In this document: positions 38,118 through 45,673 of the stretch, in pieces
How positions within the stretch are numbered: the stretch's first letter is position 1
How the letters are laid out: each line of letters opens with the position of its first letter
NCBI RefSeq assembly: GCF_000716595.1
Contig: NZ_JNXC01000034.1
Location: forward strand, 32,742 to 96,741
DNA length: 64,000 bases
Direction of reading: 5' to 3'
Source of the DNA: Saccharothrix sp. NRRL B-16314
GTDB lineage: Bacteria; Actinomycetota; Actinomycetes; Mycobacteriales; Pseudonocardiaceae
The notes under the pieces: model-generated
Told to the model about the DNA's origin: nothing
Database searches by the model: none
What the model saw: only the letters and a program-made list of their open reading frames with translations
Translations under genes and position numbers: made by a program

Positions 38118-39053
38118 GTGACGGGCATGATTCCCCTGCCACGACTGGGGTTCGGCGGCGGACCGATCGGCAACCTGTTCACCGAGGTGTCCGACGCGGA
38201 GGCGTTCGGCGCGCTGGAAGCCGCGTGGGACGCCGGGGTCCGGTACTTCGACACCGCGCCGCACTACGGGCTCGGCCTGTCCGAACGGCGGATCGGCGAG
38301 TTCCTGGCCGGCAAGCCGCGTTCCTCGTTCGTGGTGTCCACAAAGGTCGGCAGGGTGCTGGAGCCGTGCACCGGCGGCGGCGACGACACGGCGAACGGGT
38401 TCGCCGTGCCCGCCACCCACCGGCGGCGGTGGGACTTCAGCGCCGACGGCGTGCGGCGGTCCCTGGAGTCCTCTTTGGACCGGCTGGGGCTGGACCGGGT
38501 CGACGTGGTGCACGTGCACGACCCGGACGAGCACGGCGACCAGGCCATCGCGGAGGCGGTGCCCGCGTTGGCCGCGCTGCGGTCCGAGGGCGTCGTCCGG
38601 GCGGTCGGCGTCGGCATGAACCAGTGGGAGCTGCCCGCGCGGTTCGTCCGCGAGACCGACGTGGACGTGGTGCTGCTCGCCGGCCGGTACACCGTGCTTG
38701 ACCAGACGGGGGCCGGGCTGCTGGAGCTGTGCGCGTCACGCGGGGTGTCCGTGGTGGCGGCGGGGGTGTTCAACTCGGGGCTGTCGGCGCGACCGGAGGT
38801 GGGGGACACCTATGACTACCGGGCCGCACCGGTGGCGCTGGTCGAGAAGGCGCGGCGGATCGCGGAGGTGTGCTCGGGGCACGGCGTGACGCTGCCGCAG
38901 GCGGCCATCGCGTTCCCGTTCCGGCACCCCGCGGTGACGTCCGTGCTGCTGGGCGTGCGGACGGCGGACGAGATGCGGGCCAACGCCTCGGCCGCGTCCG
39001 AGCCCGTGCCGGACGCGCTGTGGGACGACCTGGCCGCGGCGGGACTGCTGTGA
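38118..39053 (+). CDS. Aldo/keto reductase, probable L-fucose dehydrogenase
   Basis: A 311-aa AKR with tetrad residues in YFDTAPHYGLGLSERRIG (Asp, Tyr), STKVGR (Lys) and VHVHDPDEH (His), and GVRTADEM at the cofactor end. The opening LPRLGFGGGPIGNLF and the CTGGGDDTANGF insertion match D-threo-aldose/L-fucose 1-dehydrogenases. It would oxidise L-fucose to L-fucono-lactone, the first step of the pathway, although it is last in the operon. No fuconolactonase gene is visible; the lactone may open spontaneously or the enzyme is encoded elsewhere. GTG start; the in-frame ATG nine nt later is an alternative. Confidence 0.9.
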   Translation: MTGMIPLPRLGFGGGPIGNLFTEVSDAEAFGALEAAWDAGVRYFDTAPHYGLGLSERRIGEFLAGKPRSSFVVSTKVGRVLEPCTGGGDDTANGFAVPATHRRRWDFSADGVRRSLESSLDRLGLDRVDVVHVHDPDEHGDQAIAEAVPALAALRSEGVVRAVGVGMNQWELPARFVRETDVDVVLLAGRYTVLDQTGAGLLELCASRGVSVVAAGVFNSGLSARPEVGDTYDYRAAPVALVEKARRIAEVCSGHGVTLPQAAIAFPFRHPAVTSVLLGVRTADEMRANASAASEPVPDALWDDLAAAGLL

Positions 39054-39124
39054 TCAGCTGATGCGCGTGACCTGGTCCGGCCGCCTGCTCGCGGACCCGG
39101 CGCGCGTCTGCGAAGCGTCGTAGC

Positions 39125-39799
39125 TCAGGTCAGGTCGGACAGCCACTGCTCCACGCCGGCCACGTGCACCGTGGACCAGGAGCGGGCCAGCTCGGGTTGG
39201 CGGGCGGCCAGCGCGTCGACGATGGCCCGGTGCTCGGAGACGGTCCGGTCCACCGCGCCGCCCTGCGTGATGCCCCGCCAGATGCGGGCCCGGACGGTCG
39301 GACCGGCGAGCGTGTCCAGCAGCTGAGCCAGGTAGGCGTTGCCCGAGCCGCGCGCGACGGCGCGGTGGAACTCCAGGTCGTGCTCGACCAGCTCCTCCAC
39401 CGACTCGGCGGACTCGGCGGCGTCGCACAGGGCGCGCAACGCGGCGATGTCGTCGGGCCCGACGCGCTGCGCCGCCATCGCCGCGGCGGCCGGTTCGAGG
39501 ACGCGGCGCACCTGCAGGACCTCCAGCACGGAGTCCTCACCGCGGTGCAGGTCCAGCACGAACGACAACGCGCCGAGCAGCTCGTCGGCCCGCAGGCTGG
39601 ACACGTACGTGCCGTCACCCTGCCGCACGTCCAGCACCCTGACCAGCGACAACGCCTTGACCGCCTCGCGCAGGGAGTTCCGCGACAGGCCGAGCCGCTC
39701 CGCGAGGTCCGCCTCGCGCGGCAGCCGGTCGCCCGGCTTCAGCTCACCCGAGACGATCATCTCCTTGACGCGCAGGATGGCGTCGTCGGTAACGGCCAC
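39125..39799 (-). CDS. GntR-family (FadR/FCD) transcriptional regulator
   Basis: A 224-aa protein: winged-helix domain (about residues 3-70, AILRVKEMIVSGELKPGDRLPREADLAERLGLSRNSLREAVKAL) and an FCD ligand-binding domain with the metal-site pattern Asp in EHDLEFHRAVAR, then His in SEHRAIVDA and ARSWSTVHVA. FCD regulators typically sense sugar acids, so control of the convergent fucose operon is likely. The GTG of VAVTDD is chosen; the longer frame (MAFWLAPYW) extends through the promoter. A candidate operator lies 22 nt upstream of the start. Confidence 0.9.
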   Translation of the reverse strand: MAVTDDAILRVKEMIVSGELKPGDRLPREADLAERLGLSRNSLREAVKALSLVRVLDVRQGDGTYVSSLRADELLGALSFVLDLHRGEDSVLEVLQVRRVLEPAAAAMAAQRVGPDDIAALRALCDAAESAESVEELVEHDLEFHRAVARGSGNAYLAQLLDTLAGPTVRARIWRGITQGGAVDRTVSEHRAIVDALAARQPELARSWSTVHVAGVEQWLSDLT

Positions 39800-39821
39800 G
39801 GCGGTCCTCGACTCGTCAGCT

Positions 39822-39836
39822 AGACCTCGGATGTCT
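39822..39836. promoter_or_regulatory. Candidate autoregulatory operator of the GntR/FCD gene
   Basis: The sequence agacctcggatgtct has inverted arms agac/gtct and includes tcggatgt, the complement of the acatccga core upstream of the fucose operon. Confidence 0.4.
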
Positions 39837-39917
39837 GGCGCCCAGTATGGGGCAAGCCAAAACGCCACGCGGCCGAACCACCGCGCGGCGAGAAGTTCAC
39901 CACGCCTTACTCTATTC

Positions 39918-39932
39918 GGTTATCTTATAACC
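39918..39932. promoter_or_regulatory. Palindrome ggttat-ctt-ataacc between GntR and nagA
   Basis: A perfect 6-bp inverted repeat in the unusually AT-rich part of the divergent promoter region, 118 bp from the GntR start and 60 bp from the nagA start. It could be a regulator site or part of a promoter. It differs from both the dre and the acatccga sites. Confidence 0.45.
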
Positions 39933-39963
39933 ACACGTGACGGCTTCCGCCACTTCCGGTCAT

Positions 39964-39979
39964 AATGGTCTGGACCATT
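39964..39979. promoter_or_regulatory. DasR-responsive element (dre) upstream of nagA
   Basis: The sequence aatggtctggaccatt is a near-perfect palindrome matching the known dre consensus actggtctagaccact (core tggtctagacca; one core change here). It abuts the GAGGAGG ribosome site of nagA, so DasR binding should block transcription or initiation. GlcN-6-P is the known DasR effector in Streptomyces. Confidence 0.85.
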
Positions 39980-39991
39980 TGAGGAGGGACC

Positions 39992-41233
39992 TTGGACACG
40001 GTTGTCGCAGCTCCGCGAGCACTGCTCGGTCGGACCATCACCGGTCCCGTCAGCCTGAGGTTCAGGGCAGGCCGGATCGTGGACGTCGTCGCGGGCTCAC
40101 CGCCCGACGGCGCCGAGGTGCTGACCGGCGGCCTGCTCACCCCGGGCCTGGTGGACGTGCAGGTGAACGGGGCGGTCGGGGTCGACTTCGCCGAGGTGGA
40201 CCCCGAGGGCATGGCGGCGGTGGCGCGAGCCCTCCCGCGGACGGGGGTGACCCGTTTCCTGCCGACCCTGATCACCGCGCCGGTACCGGTCGCGGTCCGC
40301 CAGGCGCACGCCGTGCTGGCCGCGTCGGCGACCCTGCCCCGCCACGCCGGCGCCAAACCGCTCGGTGTGCACCTGGAAGGGCCGTTCCTGTCGCCGAAGC
40401 GGGCGGGAGTGCACGACCCGGCGCTGATGGTGGCGCCCGGACCGGCCGAGATAGACCTGCTCCTCGACGACGAGGTGCTGCGCCGCGCGTTGCGCATGGT
40501 GACGTTGGCGCCCGAGCAGCCGGGCGGCTTGGACGCCGTGCGCAGGCTGGCGGCGGCGGGCGTGCTGGTGGCCGTCGGTCACAGCGACGCGACGGGCGAG
40601 CAGACCCGTGCCGCCGCCGAGGCGGGCGCCCGCATGGTGACGCACCTGTTCAACGCCCAACGCCCGCTCGGCCACCGCGAACCGGGCGTGCCCGGCGTCG
40701 CGCTGGTGGACGACCGGTTCACGCTGGGCCTGATCGCCGACATGGCGCACGTCGGCCCGGACGTCTGCCGGCTCGTGTTCAACGCCGCCGGTCACCGGGT
40801 CGCGCTGGTCACGGACGCGGTCGCCGCCGCGGGCATGCCGCCCGGCCGCTACCAGCTCGGCGGCGCGGACGTGCTGCTGGCCGAGGACGGCGTGCCGCGT
40901 TCGCCGGAGGGCACGATCGCCGGCAGCGCGCTCACTCTGGACCGGGCCGTGCGCAACATCGTGTCGGTGGGCGTGGACCTGGCGGACGCGCTGGCGTCGG
41001 CGACGATCGTGCCGGCCGACGCGATCGGCGAGCCGACGTTGGGGCGCCTGGAGCCCGGTGCCGTGGCGGACCTGGTGTGGTGGGACGACGACCTCCGGCC
41101 GCGCAAGGTGTGGGTCGACGGCGAGGTCGTGTTCGACAGCACGGCGCTCGACGGCCGGCCGGGCAGCGCCGCGCTCGACGACACGGCGCTGTACGGCGAC
41201 CCGTCCGTCCGCATGGCCGCCGCCGGTCAGTAA
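39992..41233 (+). CDS. nagA: N-acetylglucosamine-6-phosphate deacetylase
   Basis: A 413-aa amidohydrolase converting GlcNAc-6-P to GlcN-6-P and acetate. Motifs: TPGLVDVQVNG, HLEGPFLSPKRAGVHDPALM (metal Glu and substrate His), AVGHSDATGEQ (metal His), HLFNAQRPLGHREPGVPG (metal/substrate His, Asn) and catalytic Asp in LVTDAVAAAG. The start is TTG, supported by GAGGAGG four nt upstream and by the fit of the N-terminus. Its product feeds the SIS-type deaminase encoded convergently. A dre overlaps the leader, placing it in the DasR regulon. A perfect palindromic terminator follows. Confidence 0.95.
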   Translation: MDTVVAAPRALLGRTITGPVSLRFRAGRIVDVVAGSPPDGAEVLTGGLLTPGLVDVQVNGAVGVDFAEVDPEGMAAVARALPRTGVTRFLPTLITAPVPVAVRQAHAVLAASATLPRHAGAKPLGVHLEGPFLSPKRAGVHDPALMVAPGPAEIDLLLDDEVLRRALRMVTLAPEQPGGLDAVRRLAAAGVLVAVGHSDATGEQTRAAAEAGARMVTHLFNAQRPLGHREPGVPGVALVDDRFTLGLIADMAHVGPDVCRLVFNAAGHRVALVTDAVAAAGMPPGRYQLGGADVLLAEDGVPRSPEGTIAGSALTLDRAVRNIVSVGVDLADALASATIVPADAIGEPTLGRLEPGAVADLVWWDDDLRPRKVWVDGEVVFDSTALDGRPGSAALDDTALYGDPSVRMAAAGQ

Positions 41234-41241
41234 CCGGACGA

Positions 41242-41279
41242 GCGAGAGGCCCGAGGCTGATCAGCCTCGGGCCTCTCGC
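41242..41279 (+). terminator. Perfect 38-bp palindrome terminator after nagA
   Basis: Nineteen-bp arms (from gcgagaggcccgaggctga) with no unpaired loop, starting 8 nt past the nagA stop. Perfect symmetry means it could act on transcripts from both sides. Confidence 0.85.
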
Positions 41280-41298
41280 ATCCGCTCGACCGCTCCCG

Positions 41299-41378
41299 AA
41301 CGTTGAACTCAAGGGTTCCGAACGTAGGACTCACGCGTTCTGAACGTAGGACTCACGGGTTCTGAACGTAGGACTCAC
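41299..41378. repeat. Second copy of the 22-bp-period repeat element (half)
   Basis: Three copies of gaacgtaggactcac (41320, 41342, 41364; period 22) preceded by cgaacgttgaactcaaggg, which matches the hairpin arm of the 30.1-kb element. It ends 5 nt before the stop of the SIS gene, again in a gap between convergent genes. Confidence 0.9.
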
Positions 41379-41382
41379 GGGG

Positions 41383-42426
41383 TCAGCGGGTGCGGGTGAT
41401 CTTGTTCAGGCCGCGCGGGTTGTCGGGGTCGCCGCCGCGGGCCAGGGCCAGGCCGTGCGCCAGGCGCTGGATCGGCAGGATCTCCAGGATCGGCGCCACT
41501 TCCTCGGCGGTTTCGGCGACCGGGATGCGCAGCGCCGCCGACACCTTGTCCGACGCCGAACCCACCGCCAGCACGTCCGCCCCACGACCGTGGACGGCGT
41601 CCAGCACGTCGTGCAGCGCGTCTCCGCCCTTGCCCGAGCTGGTCACGGCCAGCACCGCCGTCTCCGCGTCCACCGCCGCCACCGGCCCGTGCAGCAGGTC
41701 CGCCCCGCTGTACGCCCGCGCCGCCAGGTACGACGTCTCCGCCAGCTTCAACGCCGCCTCCAACGCCGTCGGCAGCGAGTACCCGCGCCCCGTCGTCAGC
41801 ACCCGGTCCACGAACCGGTACCGCTGCACCGCCTCCGCCACCGCGTCCGCCGACGAGTCCAGCGTCGACCGCGCCAGATCACCGAGGGACGCCGCCGCCG
41901 AGCCGTTCCCGCCCCGGATCGCGTCCACCAGCAAATACAGCGCCAGCAACGTCGCCGAGTACGTCTTGGTCGCCGCCACCGCCTGCTCCACGCCCGCGCC
42001 GACGTCCACCGACAGCTCCGCCGCCGCGTTCAACGGCGACGAAGCCGTGTTCGTCACCGCCACCGTCAACGCGCCGCGCGCCCGCGCCGACTCCGTCACC
42101 TCCAGCAGGTCCGGTGACCCGCCCGACTGCGACACCGACACCACGAGCACGTCGCGCAGGTCCGGCTTCGACCCGTACAGCGTGGTCGTGGACGGCGACA
42201 CCAGCCCGGCCGGCAGTTCCAGCAACACCTCGGTCAGGTACTTCGCGTACAGCGCCGCGTGGTCGCTGGACCCGCGCGCCGCCAGCAGCACGAACCGCGG
42301 CTTGCGCGCCGCGATCGCCGCCGCGACCGACGCGATCCCGTCCCGCCGCGCGAGCAGGCCGTCGAAGATCCCGGGCTGCTGGTCGATCTCGGCCGCCATG
42401 TGCCGGCCGGGCTGGTGGTCGGTCAT
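41383..42426 (-). CDS. SIS-domain glucosamine-6-phosphate deaminase-like protein (NagB-II type)
   Basis: A 347-aa protein with two SIS sugar-isomerase domains, like the isomerase half of GlmS but lacking the glutaminase. Motifs: FVLLAARGSSDHAALYAKYL, VSVSQSGGSPD (phosphosugar loop), AVAATKTYSATL, TGRGYSLPTALEAALKLAETSYLAARAYSGADLLHGP, and a C-terminal PRGLNKITRT. Such proteins deaminate/isomerise GlcN-6-P to fructose-6-P and ammonia. It follows the GH3 gene by 13 nt in the das operon and also has a dre 133 bp upstream inside GH3. It converges on nagA, whose product it would consume. Confidence 0.9.
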   Translation of the reverse strand: MTDHQPGRHMAAEIDQQPGIFDGLLARRDGIASVAAAIAARKPRFVLLAARGSSDHAALYAKYLTEVLLELPAGLVSPSTTTLYGSKPDLRDVLVVSVSQSGGSPDLLEVTESARARGALTVAVTNTASSPLNAAAELSVDVGAGVEQAVAATKTYSATLLALYLLVDAIRGGNGSAAASLGDLARSTLDSSADAVAEAVQRYRFVDRVLTTGRGYSLPTALEAALKLAETSYLAARAYSGADLLHGPVAAVDAETAVLAVTSSGKGGDALHDVLDAVHGRGADVLAVGSASDKVSAALRIPVAETAEEVAPILEILPIQRLAHGLALARGGDPDNPRGLNKITRTR

Positions 42427-42439
42427 CGGAATCTCCTGA

Positions 42440-43855
42440 TCAGGTGCTGGCGGCGATGCGCTCGGCCGCGGCGCGCAGGCTCACCCGCGAACCGCCGTGG
42501 GTGTCGACGCGGGCGGCGGCGCCCAGGTCCGGTCCCGGCACGCCCGTCTCGACGTGCACTAGGTCTAGACCAATAGTAACCAGCGAGGTCACCAACGAGG
42601 TAGCCCAAGGATGGCGGTGTGCCTCACGCGTCACCACCACGACGGGCCTGCCGGCGGCCGTCGCGGCGATCTCCGAAGCCGACCTCGACGACACCACCGA
42701 CGTGCCCGGCAGCAGCTCCACCAGGTACGGCCCGAGCCCCCACGGCACGTCGCCGACCGCGATGGACGGCTCCACCGCCAGGTCAACCACCACCGGCGGC
42801 CCGGACAGCCGCAACGACCCCCGCACCTCCAGCGCCCGACGCGCCGCCAGCAGCCCCAACGCGGGATCGTGCCCGTCCACCGACGCGGGAGGCGTGCCCA
42901 GGGCCGCAGTCCGCCGCGCCGCCTCCTCCAGTCGCGCCCGCGGCAGCGCGCCGGACTCCACCGCCGCCACGATGCTGTCCACCAGCCACCGCAGCCCGTC
43001 GTCGTCCAACGGCTCGCCACCCAGGCACAACGCGTCCACACCGGCCGCCAGAGCCCGCACGGACCCCTCCGCCAGGTCACCGCCGACGGCCTTCATGTCC
43101 AGCCCGTCGGTGATCACCGCCCCGGTGAACCCCAACTCCTCGCGCAGCACGCGGACAGCCGCCGGGTTCAACGTCGCGGGCTCGGCACCCCACTCCGGCA
43201 CCACCAGGTGCCCGGTCATGATCGACCGCACCCCCGCCCGCACCGCCTCCCGGAACGGCACGAACTCCACCGCCGTCAACTCCGCGACCGACCGCGGCAG
43301 CACCGGCAACGCCGCATGGGAGTCCACAGTGGACGCACCGTGCCCCGGGAAGTGCTTGGCGCACGCGGCAACCCCGACGGCCTGCATGCCCTCCACGAAC
43401 GCCGCCACGTGCGCGCCCGCCGCCACCGGGTCCGACCCGAAGGACCGCACCCCGATCACCGGGTCGTCCAGCGTCAGCACCAGGTCCGCCGACGGCGCCA
43501 GGTTCAGGCTCACCCCGCACGCCGCCAGCCGCGACCCGATCGACGCCGCCACCGACCGGGTCAGCCCCAGGTCGCCCGCCGCGCCGAGCGCGTGGTTGCC
43601 CGGCACCTCCGACCCGTGCCCGGCGTCGAGCCGGGTGACGTCGCCACCCTCCTCGTCGATCCCGATCACGACGTCCGCCCGCGCACCGCGCAACTGCGCG
43701 TTCAACGCCGTGACCTGGACGTCGTCGACGACGTTGCGCCCGAACAGCACCACGCCGGCGAGCCCGTCCGCCACCCGCTTCAACAGCCAGTCCGGCGCCG
43801 TGGTCCCGTGGAACCCGGGCAGCAGGACACCCGACGCGAGCCGGTGCAACGACAT
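42440..43855 (-). CDS. GH3 beta-N-acetylglucosaminidase (NagZ-like)
   Basis: A 471-aa enzyme without a signal peptide. The barrel holds DGLAGVVLFGRNV, IGIDEEGGDVTRLD, the NagZ-type catalytic dyad motif KHFPGHGASTVDSH (His/Asp) and nucleophile motif VITDGLDMKAV. A second alpha/beta domain occupies about 330-471. It would cut imported chitobiose to GlcNAc in the cytoplasm, taking the place of the dasD-type glucosaminidase that follows dasABC in Streptomyces. ATG start 6 nt after the dasC stop. The 3' end contains a good dre as codons for TIGLDLV, so the coding sequence doubles as an operator. Confidence 0.92.
   Translation of the reverse strand: MSLHRLASGVLLPGFHGTTAPDWLLKRVADGLAGVVLFGRNVVDDVQVTALNAQLRGARADVVIGIDEEGGDVTRLDAGHGSEVPGNHALGAAGDLGLTRSVAASIGSRLAACGVSLNLAPSADLVLTLDDPVIGVRSFGSDPVAAGAHVAAFVEGMQAVGVAACAKHFPGHGASTVDSHAALPVLPRSVAELTAVEFVPFREAVRAGVRSIMTGHLVVPEWGAEPATLNPAAVRVLREELGFTGAVITDGLDMKAVGGDLAEGSVRALAAGVDALCLGGEPLDDDGLRWLVDSIVAAVESGALPRARLEEAARRTAALGTPPASVDGHDPALGLLAARRALEVRGSLRLSGPPVVVDLAVEPSIAVGDVPWGLGPYLVELLPGTSVVSSRSASEIAATAAGRPVVVVTREAHRHPWATSLVTSLVTIGLDLVHVETGVPGPDLGAAARVDTHGGSRVSLRAAAERIAAST
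42559..42574. promoter_or_regulatory. dre operator inside the GH3 coding sequence
   Basis: The sequence ctaggtctagaccaat matches the dre consensus through ggtctagacca. It lies in the last 45 codons of the GH3 gene and 133 bp before the SIS start codon, so it may repress an internal promoter for the SIS gene or act as a roadblock. Confidence 0.75.
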
Positions 43856-43861
43856 GCGGTT

Positions 43862-44683
43862 CTACCCCTTCACCGCACCGGCGGTGACACCGGTGACCAT
43901 CTTGCGCTGCACGATCAGGAAGAACACCAGCACCGGCAGGGTGAACAGCGCCGACGCGGCCATCGCGCCACCCCAGTCCGTGCCGAAGTTGGTCTGGAAC
44001 CCCGACAGCCACACCGGCAGGGTCTCCTTCGTCTGGTCGTTGACCAGCGACAACGCGAACAGGAACTCGTTCCACGCGGTCACGAACGCGAACACCGACG
44101 TGGCCACCAGACCGGGCCCGAGCAGCGGCAGCGTCACCCGCCGGAACGCACCCCACCGGCCGCAGCCGTCCACCATCGCCGCCTCTTCCAACTCCAGCGG
44201 GATGCCGTTGACGAACCCGCGCAGCGTCCACGCGCAGAACGGCAGCGTCACCGCGAAGTAGATCAGCGCCAACGACGGCAGCCGGTCCAGCAGGTCCAGG
44301 TCGCGCATCATCAGGAACATCGGGATCAGCAGCGCCTCGAACGGCGCCATCTGCGCGATCAGCATCAGCATCACGAAGCCCTTGCGACCCCGGAACCGCA
44401 TCCGGGACATCGCCAACGCCGCCAGCAGACCCACCACGATCGCCGCCAGCACCGCGCCGAGCGACACCATCAGGCTGTTGCCCAGCGAGTTCAGGAACCC
44501 CGGCTTGGACCACGCGGTGGCGAAGTTCGAGCCCGTCACCGAGAACGGCACCAGGTCGTAGTCGCTGGACAGCAGGTCCTTGCGCGGCTTCAACGCGGTC
44601 GCGACCATCCAGTAGGTCGGGAACGCGAAGAACAGCGCCACGACCAGCGCGGCCACGTTCGTGGCGATCTTCCTCGCGGTCAC
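43862..44683 (-). CDS. dasC: Chitobiose/GlcNAc ABC transporter permease DasC
   Basis: A 273-aa MalG-type permease with six TM helices, EAA loop LEEAAMVDGCGRWGAFRRVTLPLLGPG and C-terminus KMVTGVTAGAVKG. Identification as DasC rests on position in a dasA-dasB-dasC set beside dasR and on dre sites. The protein alone shows only CUT1 permease. GTG start overlaps the dasB stop by 4 nt. The ATPase (MsiK type) is not encoded here. Confidence 0.9.
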   Translation of the reverse strand: MTARKIATNVAALVVALFFAFPTYWMVATALKPRKDLLSSDYDLVPFSVTGSNFATAWSKPGFLNSLGNSLMVSLGAVLAAIVVGLLAALAMSRMRFRGRKGFVMLMLIAQMAPFEALLIPMFLMMRDLDLLDRLPSLALIYFAVTLPFCAWTLRGFVNGIPLELEEAAMVDGCGRWGAFRRVTLPLLGPGLVATSVFAFVTAWNEFLFALSLVNDQTKETLPVWLSGFQTNFGTDWGGAMAASALFTLPVLVFFLIVQRKMVTGVTAGAVKG

Positions 44684-45666
44684 AGCGCACCCTCCTGCGA
44701 TCGGACCAGCCTGCGCAGGTACTGGAACGTGAGCAGCGCCAACAGCGCCACCATCACCACGGACACCGCGGCGGCCACCCCGAAGTGGCTCTTCGAGATG
44801 CCCTCCAGGTACTGGTAGACGGCCAGCGTGGTGCTGCCGCCGTCCGGGCCGCCCTTCTTCATCGCCCAGATCTGGGCGAACACCTTGAAGTCCCACAGCA
44901 TCGACAGGAACGTCACCATCAGCAGCAGCGGCTTCAGCTCCGGCCACGTCACCGCGCGGAACGTCTGCCACGCCGACGCGCCGTCGATCCCCGCCGCCTC
45001 GTACTGGTCCTTCGGGATGCCCACCGCGCCCGCGTACAGCGAGAACGCGAGGAACGGGATTGCCTGCCACACGATCAGCAGCCCGATCACGGCCAGCGTT
45101 GACGTGCCGGTGGAGAACCACGAGAACCCGGCGAACGAGTCGAACCCGAGCTTCACCAACGTCTTGTTCAGGATCCCGTACTGCTGGTCGAAGATCCACT
45201 GGTAGACCGTGGTGGCCGCGAGCAGCGGCATCGCCCACGCCAGCAGCATCGCCACTTGCAGCACGATCCGGACGAACGGGCTGATCTGCCGCATCAGCAG
45301 CGCGATCAGCAGACCCGCGAGCACCGAAGCGGCCACCACGAGCGCGGTGAACACCACCGTCCGCACCGCGATCGTCCAGAACTCCGGGTCGCCCAGGATC
45401 TTCGTGTAGTTGTCGACACCCGTCCACACGACCTCGCCGCGGGTCAGCTCACGCAGGTTCAGCTTGCGGAAGCTGGTGATCACGACGGACAGGACGGGCC
45501 AACCGATGAGCCAGAGGATGGCCACCACGGCGGGGGCCAGCAGCAGGTAGGGCAGCGCCCGGTCGAAGGCGCCGCCCCGACGACGCGGCGCGCCGTCCGG
45601 TGCGGCACGCCGCGGTGCCGACGGGTTCGTCGGCACCGCGGCGTCGGTCGTGTGCACGGCCGTCAT
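44680..45666 (-). CDS. dasB: Chitobiose/GlcNAc ABC transporter permease DasB
   Basis: A 328-aa MalF-type permease. A Pro/Arg-rich cytoplasmic N-terminus is followed by six TM helices, the first LPYLLLAPAVVAILWLIGWPV. The EAA loop is QYEAAGIDGASAWQTFRAVTWPELKP. It starts 7 nt after the dasA stop and ends overlapping dasC. It forms the importer channel with DasC. Confidence 0.9.
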   Translation of the reverse strand: MTAVHTTDAAVPTNPSAPRRAAPDGAPRRRGGAFDRALPYLLLAPAVVAILWLIGWPVLSVVITSFRKLNLRELTRGEVVWTGVDNYTKILGDPEFWTIAVRTVVFTALVVAASVLAGLLIALLMRQISPFVRIVLQVAMLLAWAMPLLAATTVYQWIFDQQYGILNKTLVKLGFDSFAGFSWFSTGTSTLAVIGLLIVWQAIPFLAFSLYAGAVGIPKDQYEAAGIDGASAWQTFRAVTWPELKPLLLMVTFLSMLWDFKVFAQIWAMKKGGPDGGSTTLAVYQYLEGISKSHFGVAAAVSVVMVALLALLTFQYLRRLVRSQEGAL

Positions 45667-45673
45667 CCGGTCG

